Below, one piece after another: positions 44,846-56,090 of a stretch of DNA of 64,000 bases. The notes under the pieces were generated by a model, which was not told the origin of the DNA, did not search any database, and saw nothing but the letters and a program-made list of their open reading frames with translations. Source of the DNA: Paramyrothecium sp. XJ0827 (lineage: Eukaryota; Ascomycota; Sordariomycetes; Hypocreales; Stachybotryaceae); NCBI GenBank assembly GCA_020881915.1, contig JAJFPB010000003.1:3968001-4032000 (forward strand). Direction: 5' to 3'. Every line of letters begins with the position of its first letter. Position 1 is the first letter of the stretch. The translations under genes and the position numbers were made by a program.

Positions 44846-47220
44846 TCACTTAAACTCACTGCTTCGCCGTGGCAAGACTGTGGCGGCGACGGGACTCGGA
44901 GCATACGCATCCCTGATAAAAACATCGGCTTCGTGGATGATGCGGAGGCTCTGCATGACACTGGGCGAGCTTGGGCTATCCGACAGCCGCTGCCAATTGT
45001 GAAGAACTTGCTTCAGGTGATCACCTGCATGCAGCACGTCAGGGCCGATGAGGCTCCTGAGCGCGGGCACTCGGCATGCAGCCAAGAGGACAAGCATCGC
45101 ACCGGCCATTCTTTTTTATCGTTAGCATGTGATAACAAAGAGGAACTCAGAGTAGCACTTACGATAGCGAACAAATCCATGTGTCCACGAGCACAGTTTG
45201 CGAGAAACCCCTCAAGTTGAGAATATGCATCAAACAAGCGTCGAGACAGGCCCGGCAGTTTCTCAGGGCGTCCTGGCTGGGCGTGCTGGCGCATAAGCCG
45301 GCACCGCCGCTGCGACTCCCGCTGAGCAGCCACATCAGGTACGGTCGATATATGACGCTCTGACAAGTTAGGTATCTCTGTCTGAGGAAGCCGCTGGCCG
45401 CATTCGCAGTCGGCGCCGTGTCTATCGAGAAGGCGAAGGCGGCAGGCAGCACCTCTCGCCAGTCGTCCAACTGGTGCTGCAGCTCAGCCACGATCTTGGG
45501 GAAGCGGGTGGTGTCGAGCGCCGCGCCGGTGCCGTGCGCGTAGAGCAGCTGGTGAGTGCGGTTCAGGAGGCGGCGCATGCTAATGCAGGCGAGGAAGTAC
45601 AGGGAAGATTGCTCCTCCTCGGAGGGCGTTGCGTGCGTGTTGTATGCGCCGGGCAGCGGGACGGAAGACTCGATGCGGGCTATCCCCGAGACGGGACACG
45701 CAGACAGCTCTGCCACATAGTCACTGTTGTCGTTAGACAGGGGAGGGTATCTTTCGCAAATGGTGTGGTGTCTTGAACTGACCTCTCGAGAATGTAGCAG
45801 GCCCAGAAGATCCGTCTGGTGCGCTCTTGTTCCTCTGGGGTCTCTGTCCCCGGTGGATTTGCGAGCAGCATAAGGCATTTCGAAGCCGTAACGCTGATGT
45901 ATTCCCATGCTTGCAGTGGACGAGTCAGGAAAGCAAAGTAGAGTCTGGAGCGGACGTTAGATTGCATAGGCCAATGCTCTGTCAAAGCCAAGGGCATTGC
46001 TTACGCGACGAAGAAGAGGCATTGCGCAGCTGTAGCCGTGACGCTGAGGTGCGCGACATGGAGCTTCTTCAGAGCACTGTCGAAATACATGTCACCCATC
46101 TTCCGCTTAGAAACGCGCCTCCGTGCTTCCACCTCGGTCAAACTCTCCGCCTCGGCCAAGCCGGTGGTGACCTGGCTCGCACAGCCCAGAGCCATGGTCA
46201 GCAAAGCCAAGCAGGCATCCAGGGAGTCGTCGATTGGGCCGTCGGACTTGAGCATCGTCCGGCTCTGGCTCAGCTGGTCCTGCGAGAGGGTCGGGTACCA
46301 GAAGTTGGCGTTGTGCTCGAAGGAGTCGAGGATGCTGTCGATGTCCTCCATGGCGACGTACGGGTAGACGACGGTCGGGCGCATGGCCAGGGCAGGCCGG
46401 GACTGTTCCAGCCGGAAGATGGACTCGTAGCCGTTCCGCAGGGACGGAAAGTTGTCAAAGTGAGGCCACTGCAGCACCGACTCGGTCGTCGACGTGTGCA
46501 TCATGTCGAGCACCGCGTTGTCCAAGTTGCCGCCATGGCCGCCGTTGGTCAGCTCGCTGATGGGTGTCCGCGGCGGATGGTTCGAGGCACGCGCCTCGGA
46601 GTCGGTTGCTGGGGATCCGGCAAAGGAGCTGCTCGATGCTGGGACGAGCGGCGTTGCGTACGATTGCGGGCGGGCGACCAGAGAGGAAGCCGCTTGCTGT
46701 GAACCAGAGCATCAGACACGAACGCTCTCATTCCACGCAGGGAAGCGCAAGTCTTACCAGTGTCGTGTTCAGCTCATGCAGGACCCTTTCGACGCGAAGG
46801 ACGCCATCGAGAATGAGGTCACTTTTCCCTCGCCTAGGTCACCGTGGGTAAGTCACATGGAAATGGCAGCATCGTCGAGGGCAGCTCACGGATTCGCCTC
46901 TGCGCCGTACGTGCAGTCCTGATCGGACGCGGCACACGTGGAACACGGATGGTTCCCGTCACACCTGTTTTTGCAGCAAGGCGAGCTTAGCTGACGGTCG
47001 TCTTACACGGGCAGCTCAAGCACGGGCGGCATGACAAACCTGATCTTTCTGGATCGGCAAACATCGCACTATGCAAGTCGCATCCTGAATCAGCCACCTC
47101 TCGACTGAGCGGAGGACGGCAGCGAGCCGCAGGGCACGGATTGTGAGCGAGACTTACCGCGTGAGACGTTCTCAGTCGCTTCCTTGTCGGCTCAGACATG
47201 GAGCCAAACTCGCTGTCCAT
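44846..47220 (-). CDS. Zn(II)2Cys6 transcription factor, possible regulator of the lactose genes
   Basis: Eight exons: 47220-47158, 47068-47040, 46964-46890, 46833-46758, 46696-46005, 45944-45783, 45723-45163 and 45110-44846, all phases closing, 640 residues. The zinc cluster is complete once a 29-nt micro-exon is included: CDVCRSRKIRCDGNHPCSTC then AASDQDCTYG, spacing C-x2-C-x6-C-x5-C-x2-C-x6-C starting at Cys22, preceded by a basic RKRLR. The fungal_trans domain follows (VVYPYVAMEDIDSILDSFEH, ACLALLTMALGCASQ, YFDSALKKLHVAHLSVTATAAQCLF, then ARRIFWACYILER-like TRRIFWACYILER). Nuclear. It sits 542 nt upstream of the permease start side and in the same orientation, so it may control the lactose module, but this is positional inference. 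Confidence 0.9.
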
Positions 47221-47762
47221 GGCGCATCAGGCAGGGCCAATTCTTGGGATCGATTGTCAAGCTTTTCGTTCCGAGGCGGGCCGAGCGAGATGATATGTGG
47301 GTGGGGAAGAGCGCATGGGGGAAATGCGGGGGGACGGCTTGGACTCCTGGTCACCGGGGCATCTGACGGGCCAAGATCGGGATTGGTTCCCCTACGAGTC
47401 CTCGACTCTCCCGCTAACACGAAGCAGCCAAGCCGTGGTTGCGGTGCTGTTGGTGGGTCGCGGTGAAGCACTTTGTCTGACAGGGTTAACAAGTTGGATC
47501 CGGCGATGTGCTAGTGACTGTCAACTAAGCTACCTTGAACCAACTAAAGCACCGGCCGTCTCTTGCTAGCTTCGTGGAATGCGCAGTTTATTTGTGAGGA
47601 CTGGGAGAGCAACTACTAGACTGGCGAAGTAATCAATTACACGACGGGTTTTAATATAACGGGGTTGTGCTCTTGTCGCGAAGCACCTAATGTAGTAGAC
47701 ATGTATCGTGGCTTTCCCCTAAACTCGATTTTGTGCAACCAAACCTACCCACCGCCAAGCGT
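47221..47762. promoter_or_regulatory. Promoter of the transcription factor gene and 3' end of the permease
   Basis: 542 nt between the TF start and the permease stop, both on the minus strand. No ORF with support; no element identified. Confidence 0.45.
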
Positions 47763-49528
47763 CTATGCATAGAACTGGGCCTCCTTGTCCTTCTCGCCAT
47801 CCGCGTGCAGTGTATTGAGAACCGTCTGGGCGCTTCTCTTCTCAAGACTCTTCTTGACCGGGTTGGGCGCCTCAAACACCTCGGCCAGCTCCTCGAGGGT
47901 GCGGTCCTTGGTCTCCGGGAAGAAGAAGTACATGAAGACGGCCTCGAACAGATCCCAAAACACAAAGACCAGGTAAAAGTAGTAGCCAATCTTCTCGAAC
48001 GCCGGCCCGCTGCTGTACTGGACAACAACCGACGCCGCCGAGCTGGCAAAGTTGCCGATGGCGGTGCCCTTGGCGCGGGTCGACGTCGGCTGCGTCTCTG
48101 CGATGTACATGGACTGCAGCGGCGTCCAGCCAAACGAGAACACGATGCCGAAGATGAAGATGAAGGCGACGGTCGTGTTGGCGGCCGACTGGTTGTCCGG
48201 CTGGTCGAGCGACATCTTGCTGGTGCCGGTGATGATTGCGAAGCAGCACGAGCAGAAGACAATCGAGTAGAGCAGAAGCGGCCGGCGGCCGATGACATCG
48301 GTCATGCGGGCACCGAGAATGGCGCCGAGGAAACACAACACCGGGTTGATGCCGTTCAGGGCCAGGACCGTGTGCTGCTCGCGGATGCCGGCGTTCTTCA
48401 GCATGGCCGGGAGATAATACGAGCTCAAGCTGTTGCCGCTGACCTGGCCAAAGACGGCCATGCCGAGCACGCAAATGAGACGGCGCCTCGCGCTGTGCGT
48501 GTTCCACAGCTCGTGGTAGTCCCACCACGTCTTGTCGGAGGCCTCGTTGGAGATCTGCGTCGACATCTCGTGAAGCTGCAGCCTTACGAGCGGGTGGTTC
48601 TCGTCACCCTCGCCGTGGTACTTGGCCAGCACCTTGGCCGCGTCGGCATGGCGGTCCTGGGCCATGAGCCACCGCGGCGACTCGGGCAGCCAGAGGACGG
48701 TGAGCACGACGATGCCCGACGTGATCATCTGGCACCAGACGGGGATGCGCCACGCCGAGAGCGAGTCGATGAAGCTGCAGCCGTAGACGGTCCAGCTGGC
48801 GATGATGCTGCCGATGTACCACGTGCAGTTGTACAGGCCCGTGAGGGTGCCTCGCCACGACGGGTGCGCCATCTCGCTCACGTAGCACGGCGCCGAGACG
48901 CAGCAGAAGCTCACGCCGAAGCCGAGGACGAAGCGGCCGGCGAGGAATTGGCCGCGGGTGGTGGACGGGCCCTGGGTGCACGTGCCGATGATGACGATGA
49001 AGGCGCCCACGAACATGCCCCAACGACGGCCCCAGTAGTCGTTTACCGGGCCAGTGAAGAAGACGGCAGCGACAGATCCGATGTTATACATGGCGAAGAC
49101 GATGCCCGTGGCGGAGTCTGCTACCTGCCTGTTGATCTGGTCAGTATCGCCATGTCGGCATGAACGGGGGAGACGACAACAACGAGAGAAGAACTTACAT
49201 GCCAAAGAAGTCCTGATAAGACTTCATTCCGTTCAAACCTCCCATTAAGGAGCCGTCAAAGCCGTTCTTTCAATTGAAATGTTTAGCCATTGTCTTTCAT
49301 CAGGTATTGATGGTTGCAGGGGAGAAGGGGGAGGGGGGGGTGGGAGCTTACCAGACATCCGCACAGGTAAGCACACGCCAACACGAGGTAGAGACGAAAC
49401 ATGGACGCCGTCCATGGAGACGCCTTTCCTTCTTCCACTTCGTGTGCTAGCTGGACAGCCAAGCCAGCGTCTGCGGGCTCGTCATGGTGCCTCACCGCGG
49501 CGGTCTCCTTTTCGTCGGATACGCCCAT
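47763..49528 (-). CDS. MFS sugar transporter, lactose-permease (LAC12) type
   Basis: Three exons: 49528-49352, 49266-49199 and 49128-47763, phases closing, 536 residues with 12 hydrophobic segments. Family motifs: [14 protein letters not shown] after helix 1, DYWGRRWGM between helices 2 and 3, [38 protein letters not shown] and [16 protein letters not shown] at the end. The fungal lactose/galactose-permease branch shares the ESPRWL...[11 protein letters not shown] loop seen here. It lies divergently to a GH2 beta-galactosidase, the same arrangement as LAC12-LAC4 in Kluyveromyces and permease/beta-galactosidase pairs in filamentous fungi, so lactose (or another beta-galactoside) is the best-supported substrate. 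Plasma membrane, proton symport expected. Exon 2 is only 68 nt. Confidence 0.88.
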
Positions 49529-51004
49529 TGTTTCTTGAGACGAAACCGATGACTGCTTGCCTGCACCGGAACAAAGACTTTCAAATGAATATGATAAGAA
49601 GGAAGCACATCCAGTGGGCAAGCATAAGTATGCAACATCAGGCGCCCGGGGCCGTTTAAGTACTGTTTCTACGAACTTGAAGCGATTGGGCCTCCGCAAC
49701 AAATCACACCGAGAACTACGCCGGGACTCCTCAAAGGAAAAGCGGCTGGGACGCATCCAATCCAACCGGCTATGCGCGCCTTCATGATTGGCAAACCAGG
49801 TTTTGGTGCACCATGTCCGTTTTACCCCATGTCGAAGGCACACGAGGTCGACGTGATGGCCCGATGCGGAAAGTCATGATATCAGCGAGAGCCAGGATGC
49901 CCGTAGTCTGGAGGTTAAATAAGGCTGAGCCAAGCCGAAAGAGGTCGCCTTACCCCGGACGGAATGCTTGTTATGTCTGGGGTAAACAAGTTTACTGAAG
50001 CGAGACTGGGAAAATGGCATGTTGGCTCCTGGCGTGAGTGGTGTGGTTGAGCGTGAGACTGCCGGCATGGATCGCGGGGCCCGGTTTGCATAAATGCTGC
50101 ATAACGCCCGGCTCCGGCATCCCCGGGGCGCCTTCGTGCCGTGCAACTCCCCGAGCCGTTCATTTTCTGCCAATGCAGGTTCATGTTCAGTCCCCCGCAT
50201 TGTCAGTCTCCAGCCGAGCCTATTAGACTCGACAATTCCACTTTTCCACCCCGTACTCTCCACCGTTGGATCGCTTGTCATGCCTGAATCATGTTTTTTG
50301 GTTGGTTTATGCTTCCCAGGCCGGCCCGGCAGACGGCCCGTGCTCTACGTGCCTAGTCTCTTCTCTCTCGGTTGCCAACCCCGACATGTCCCATCGCTAG
50401 CGGCATGTCGTTGGGGTCAACCCACCAACCCCTCCTCCATGCCCCTCCCCCGAGCGACGGTAAAAAAAATAAGAATGCACTCACACACGCAGACACACAC
50501 ACACACACCACTGCGGGGAACCCCCGTCGGCTCCAACAACTTTGGCCTGGGTAGCGTCGGGGAAATATTGTAAAAGCGGCCTGGCGTTGCACGGTTTCAC
50601 GGTTCACCGCACTGCCTCTGCCAGTTGTGGAGGAGCCATGAGGTCAGCCGGCTTCTGCGCTGGCGTCTCGAAGCATGTGAATCGGTGACACTTGATCCAC
50701 CGGGCTTTTAGGGGACCAGGTTGCCCCTTTCCGCGTAGCACCGTTGCGAACTAAAAGTAAGGTAGTCGGAGAGCTTACGAAGAGGGATTGTCTCGTCCTG
50801 CCTTGCCGTGCCTGAAGACGAGTGTTGCTAGTTTTCTCTTTTAAAGCGCTCCTCCTCCGTCCGGCGCACCGTTGCTGTTCTCGTCTCCTTCTCCTCATAC
50901 CACTCCTCTCCCACCTCTCTACCTCTCTACCTCCCTACCTCCTCACATCCCTCTCCCCAAGAGCCTCCCATCACCCGCAACAGGTCCCGCAGACTCTGGC
51001 AACC
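49529..51004. promoter_or_regulatory. Divergent promoter of the permease and beta-galactosidase genes
   Basis: 1.48 kb between the two start codons. SYGGRG matches (the CreA/Cre1 carbon-repressor consensus) occur at 49953-49958 (reverse), 49977-49982, 50074-50079, 50121-50128 (both strands) and 50513-50518. A CA dinucleotide tract lies at about 50493-50509, and a CT-rich leader at 50880-50970 precedes the beta-galactosidase ATG. The CreA consensus is short and frequent by chance, so repression by glucose is plausible rather than shown. No gene seen inside. Confidence 0.55.
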
Positions 51005-54000
51005 ATGGCGCCCACAGGAATCTCCGCCCAGGAGGACGCCGCCCGTCCCGACTACAGCAACGAGGCCGTCTTCCGACGAAACTGCCTCCCCACGCGCTCC
51101 TACCACATCCCCAGCACCTCGCTGCTCCTCAATGGCAGCTGGGACTTCCACATGGCTTCCACGCCCCTCGAGGCCCCCGAGCCCGCCGAGCTGAGCTCCG
51201 TCTCGTGGGAGAAGCAGACGGTCCCCGGCCACTGGCAGCTCCAGGGCCACGGCCGCCCTCACTACACCAACACGCAGTTCCCCATCCCCGTCTGCCCGCC
51301 CAACGTTCCAACCGAGAACCCCACCGGCACCTACAGGCGGAGCTTCCAGATCCCCGCCGCCTGGGAGCAGGACGCCCAGATCAGACTGCGCTTCGACGGC
51401 GTCGACAGCGCCTACCACGTGTGGGTGAACGGCGTCTTGGTCGGATATGCCCAGGGTTCGCGCAATGCTTCCGAGTTTGACGTTTCCGAGTACGTCGACC
51501 GCAGCGGCGTCAACGAGCTACTCGTCCGCGTCTATCAGTGGTGCGACGGCACCTATATCGAGGATCAGGACCAATGGTGGCTCTCGGGTACGCATCTGAC
51601 AGACTCGCGCTTCTTTCCTACACCGTCATACTAACGTAGCTTCTTTTAGGTATCTTCCGCGATGTCCACGTCCTTGCCTTGCCGGCCAAGGCCAGAATCG
51701 AGGACTGGTTCCTCCGCACCGACCTCGATGCCAAGTACCAAGACGCCACCCTGCTGGCCACCGTCGACGTCCACGCTACGGAGAAGGCCTCGCTGAAGTT
51801 GACACTGTCGGAGCTGCCCACGGCCGGCGGAAAGGTCATTGGCACGGCCGAGGCCTCTGTTGACGCCAACGCCACCAAGGTCGACCTCGAGCTGGCCGTC
51901 TCTAACCCGGAGAAGTGGACGGCCGAGACCCCCTACCTTTACCAGGTTGAGCTCACCCTGACCCCCAGCTCTGGCACTCCCCAGACCATCCACCAGCGCA
52001 TCGGCTTCCGCAAGGTCGAGCTGCGCGACGGCCTCATGACCGTCAACGGCGTGCCCCTCCGCATCCGCGGTGTCAACCGCCACGAGCACCATCCTCAGTT
52101 CGGTCGTGCTGTCCCTCTGGACTTTGCCAAGAAGGACCTGCTCCTCATGAAGACGCACAACGTCAACGCGCTCCGTTTCTCTCACCAGCCCAACGACCCC
52201 AAGCTCCTCGACCTCTGTGACGAGCTCGGCCTGTGGATCATGGACGAGGCCGACCTGGAATGCCACGGCTTCTACGACACCATTGCCAGGCCCCAGGACA
52301 TCCCCGAGGAGATGGATTACGAGGAGAGGAAGAAGCTCACCTTCCCTCAGGCCGCCGCCTTCACCAGCGACAACCCCGCCTGGAAGGGTGCCTACGTCGA
52401 CCGCATGCAGTCCCTGGTCAACCGCGACAAGAACCACACTAGTGTCATCATCTGGAGTCTCGGCAACGAGGCGTTCTACGGCTGCAACCAGAAGGCCATG
52501 TCCGAGTACGGCAAGAAGGTCGACCCCGGCCGCCTCATCCACTACGAGGGCGACGTCAACGCCGAGACGGCGGACATGTACAGCTACATGTACCCCCACC
52601 TCGACCGCCTCATCCGGCTCGCCAAGACGGAGGGCGTCAAGGACGGCAAGTTCGAGAAGCCCATCATCCTGTGCGAGTACGCCCACGCCATGGGCAACGG
52701 CCCCGGCTGGCTCGAGGACTACGAGGAGGCTTTCCGCACGTACCCCCGTCTCCAGGGCGGCTACATCTGGGAGTGGGCGAACCACGGCCTGCTGACCAAG
52801 GATAAGGACGGCAACGACTACTACGGCTACGGCGGTGACTTTGGCGACGTCCCCCACGACGGCACCTTTGTCATGGACGGTCTTCTGAACAGCGCCCACC
52901 AGCCTACCCCTGGTCTGACCGAGCTGAAGAAGGTCATCCAGCCCGTGGGCATCAGCATCAACGGCGACAAGATCCTCCTCCAAAACTACTACAACTTCGT
53001 CAACCTGGACCACCTAGTCTTCACCTACAAGGTGGAGGAGTTTGGTCAGGAGTAAGTCTTAGCCGAAGAAGAAAAGCCCATTCTCCAGTGTTGCACCCAG
53101 CTAACCATGTTCCGTAGGTCCGCCGTCCTCGCCACCGGCGAGCTCAAGGTTCCTGACGTCAAGGCTGGAACCAAGGTCGAGCTTGACCAACCCACCCCCT
53201 TCAAGGACCTTGCCAAGAACAACAAGGAGGTCTTCCTCACTGTCTCCGCCACCCTCCGCAATGCCACCTCGTGGGCCCCCATCGGCCACGAGATCGCCTG
53301 GTTCCAGGGCCGACTCTGGGCCCCACAGGAGGCTTCCGCCAAGAACGCGCTCGACAAGGTCTCCTCCAAGCCCAAGGTCGAGACCAAGGGCATCAAGGTC
53401 GTGGTCTCCGGAGACAACTACTCGCTCACCTTCGACCGCGCCCGTGGCGTCCTGGCCAGCTGGAGCCGCGATGGCCAGTCGCTCCTCGAGCCAGAACCGG
53501 CGACTGGTAGCGCCATCACCCCGTCGTTCTGGCGACCTGCCACCGACAATGACAACCCCCACGCCCTTCCCCACTGGAAGCTGTACGGCGTCAACCAGTT
53601 CACTTCGCAGCTCCGCTCCTTCCAGGTTGACGAGTCGCAGTCCGACAGCGTCGTGATCAAGGCCCACACCTTCCTGAGCCCGCCCGTGCTGTCCTGGGGC
53701 TGGGACTGCGAGGCTGAGTACACCGTCTCCAGCACCGGCGGCCTCAAGATCGACGTGAAGCGTCTTACCCCCTCGGGCAAGGTCCCCGACTACCTGCCCC
53801 GCATCGGCCTGAACCTCCGACTGAGCAGGGACCTCGACCGCGTCAAGTGGCTCGGCCTCGGCCCCGGCGAGAGCTACCCGGACAAGAAGGGCGCTCAGCG
53901 CATTGGCATCTGGGCCGTCGACTCGGTGTCGGATCTGCACACCCACTACGACGTCCCGCAGGAGAACGGCAACCGCATGCACACGCGGTGGGTGACGCTG

Positions 54001-54282
54001 ACCCGCCGCGGCCAGACGCACGGCGCGGGTCTTCGGATCCGACACCTGACCGCGACGCCGGATCCGGAGGAGGGGTTCAGCTTCGTCGCCAGCCGCTACT
54101 CGGCCGACACGATCCAGGGGGCCAAGCACCCGCAGGACCTCACCGAGGACGACGCCACGCTGCTCCGCCTGGACGTCAAGGTCGCCGGCGTCGGAACCGG
54201 CGCCTGCGGCCCTGCCGTGCGGGACGACTTGTTGGTCAAGGTCGAGGAGACGAGCTTCGGGTTTGAGCTGGAGAGCTTCTAA
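51005..54282 (+). CDS. Intracellular GH2 beta-galactosidase (LAC4 / LacZ type)
   Basis: Three exons: 51005-51587, 51650-53051 and 53118-54282, phases closing, 1049 residues, the size of LacZ/Lac4 enzymes. Domains in order: jelly-roll sugar-binding (about 40-225; WEKQTVPGHWQLQGHGRPHY, FDGVDSAYHVWVNG, DQWWLSGIFRDV), immunoglobulin-like (230-340), TIM barrel (340-640), second Ig-like, and the C-terminal beta-sandwich (SFWRPATDND, GLGPGESYPDKK). Acid/base Glu468 lies in SLGNEA and nucleophile Glu537 in ILCEYAHAMGN. No signal peptide, so lactose must be imported first, consistent with the divergent permease. Hydrolyses lactose to glucose and galactose. The ATG has a strong context (AACCATGG). Confidence 0.96.
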
Positions 54283-54854
54283 ATGTTCTTGGCGGCGGGA
54301 TAATACGTGCATATAAAGTAAAAGGTAAATTAGATGATTAGCTGTACGAAGAAATGAATCAACAAAGTTCTGTTCAAATCAATGCATCCTCGTGCACGCA
54401 GTTGTTTACTATGGCTAGCAAAAGCAATGTATCCAGTCTTTGCCAGTGTCCCGTCTGACCCGGGCTGTTGGTTGTCCCGGCCTTCGCACAATAACGAGGG
54501 GTGCGGGGCCCAACCCACGCAATTTGGACCCGGACGACCATCATCCCGTCGGCCCCGTGCGTCTCGGCCGGTTCCCCTTATACATCATCCGCGTCCGTCA
54601 GCCCTAAGCTGTTCCTGAATCCCTTGATCCTTTCCGAATAGACGGAGCCGGCGTGTTACAAATGCACTGAAATATATATACTGGTGGTTGCCGCCGTCTA
54701 GGACCCGCAATGGCTCAGTCAGTTCACATTCCCTTCACAATCTTTCCCTACTTCTTGTGTCAGCTCCGGACCTAAACACCTCTCTCTATCTCTCTTTCTC
54801 TTCTCCCCCCCCCCCCTTCCCTCCATCAGACTTACATTCCCCGGCTCCCCAAAC
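54283..54854. promoter_or_regulatory. Promoter of the FAD monooxygenase
   Basis: 572 nt. A TATA-like AATATATATA lies at 54671-54680, about 175 nt before the next ATG, followed by a pyrimidine tract (CTCT repeats then a C run, about 54780-54830), the usual fungal core-promoter pattern. Confidence 0.6.
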
Positions 54855-56090
54855 ATGGCGGAAGCCCCCGTCGCCATCATCGGCGCAGGCCTCTCCGGCC
54901 TCGCCCTGGCCCTCGCCCTGCACCGCCAGGGCATCCCCAGCGCCGTCTACGAGAGCCGCGACGCGCCCCTCGACATCGGCGGCGCCCTGATGCTCTCGCC
55001 CAACGCCCTCAAGATCCTCGACCGTCTGGGCATCTACGAGGACCTGCTGCCCCTGGGCTTCCAGTTCGACCACCTGCACTTCCGCCGGCACGACGACGAG
55101 CCCCTCGACGTCTTCGAGTTCGGCTCCGTCGAGCGCTACGGCTACCCAGGCCTGCGCGTCTACCGCCACGAGCTCATCACCCTGCTTGTCGCCGCCGTGC
55201 GGGACGCCGGGGTCACCGTCCACTACGGCAAGAAGTTCGCCCGCGTCGTCGACGAGACGCGCGACGGCATCGCCTGGGAGTTCGCCGACGGCTCCACCGG
55301 CCGCGCGGCGCTCCTCGTCGGCGCCGACGGCATCCACTCCCGCGTCCGAGGCCATATCTATCCGGACCTCGAGCCGCGCTTCACCAACATGATGGGCGTC
55401 AACGCCGTCGTGCCCCGCTCGCAGCTCGGCGACCCGGACTACCCGCTACCCGTGACCATCGTCAACCCCGACGTCGGCGGCTTCGTCATGGCGGCGCAGC
55501 GGCCCGGCGGAGACGAGGTCTTCATCGGCAAGCAGCGGCGGCTGGAAGGGGACCTCGACCGTGAGGGCTGGGCCGCGCTGACGGAGGACAAGACGTGGTG
55601 CGTCGACTTCCTGCGCAAGGACAGCGAGGCGTACCCCCCCGTGGTTGGGCGCGCCGTGTCCGACATCTCTGTGGACCGCATCAACCTCTGGCCCTTCTAC
55701 GTCGTGCCCAAGCTCACGTCGTGGGTCTCCGAACCCCACGGCCGCGTCGTCATCCTCGGCGACGCCGCCCACGCCATCCCGCCCTCCGCGGGGCAGGGCG
55801 TCAACCAGGCCTTCGAGGACGTCTACACCTTCGCCGCCGTGCTGCGCCGCGCGCGGGGCGACCGCCCCGGCCCGGACCCGGCCCGCCTGCGCGAGGCGCT
55901 GCGCCGGTGGCAGGCCGGCCGCCAGGCGCGCGTGGACCGCATCCTGGAGCTGAACGCCCAGATCGACAGGAGGCGGCTGCCGGGGGCCCAGGTCGACCAC
56001 GACCCGTTTGAGCTGGGCTGGCTCTATTCGCCAGACTTTGATGAGATGGCCGAGAGCTGGGCGGCCGGGAAGGGCGAGGTTACTCTGTAA
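54855..56090 (+). CDS. FAD-dependent monooxygenase (PHBH / salicylate-hydroxylase type)
   Basis: Intronless, 411 residues, very high GC at third positions. The N-terminal dinucleotide-binding fold has GAGLSGLALALALHRQG and an acidic end to strand 2 (YESR). The DG motif is LLVGADGIHSRVR (around residue 155), and the GD motif is RVVILGDAAHAIPPSAGQG (around residue 295), which contacts the FAD ribityl chain. These three motifs define group A flavoprotein hydroxylases that use NAD(P)H and O2 to hydroxylate aromatic or polyketide substrates. No membrane anchor. The substrate is unknown and no polyketide synthase or terpene gene is within the window, so a catabolic or detoxifying role is as likely as biosynthesis. 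The absence of introns contrasts with its neighbours. Confidence 0.92.
   Translation: MAEAPVAIIGAGLSGLALALALHRQGIPSAVYESRDAPLDIGGALMLSPNALKILDRLGIYEDLLPLGFQFDHLHFRRHDDEPLDVFEFGSVERYGYPGLRVYRHELITLLVAAVRDAGVTVHYGKKFARVVDETRDGIAWEFADGSTGRAALLVGADGIHSRVRGHIYPDLEPRFTNMMGVNAVVPRSQLGDPDYPLPVTIVNPDVGGFVMAAQRPGGDEVFIGKQRRLEGDLDREGWAALTEDKTWCVDFLRKDSEAYPPVVGRAVSDISVDRINLWPFYVVPKLTSWVSEPHGRVVILGDAAHAIPPSAGQGVNQAFEDVYTFAAVLRRARGDRPGPDPARLREALRRWQAGRQARVDRILELNAQIDRRRLPGAQVDHDPFELGWLYSPDFDEMAESWAAGKGEVTL

Noticed and set aside
47733..49163. 476-codon plus-strand ORF opposite the lactose-type permease
   Set aside because: It is the antisense shadow of the permease exon; high third-position GC keeps the opposite strand open. 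The minus strand has all MFS motifs and proper splice sites.
50491..50510. CA repeat in the lactose promoter as a specific regulatory element
   Set aside because: A plain dinucleotide microsatellite like the one at 29366; no reason to assign function.
51646..53013. 455-codon minus-strand ORF opposite the beta-galactosidase, and a similar one at 53101-54312
   Set aside because: Val/Gly/Asp-rich translation typical of antisense of GC-rich coding DNA; the plus strand encodes a complete GH2 enzyme.
42423..56090. A secondary-metabolite cluster built on the tyrosinase, 2Cys6 factor, MFS transporter and FAD monooxygenase
   Set aside because: No polyketide synthase, NRPS, terpene cyclase or other backbone enzyme is present, and the transporter and enzyme pair is better explained by lactose use.
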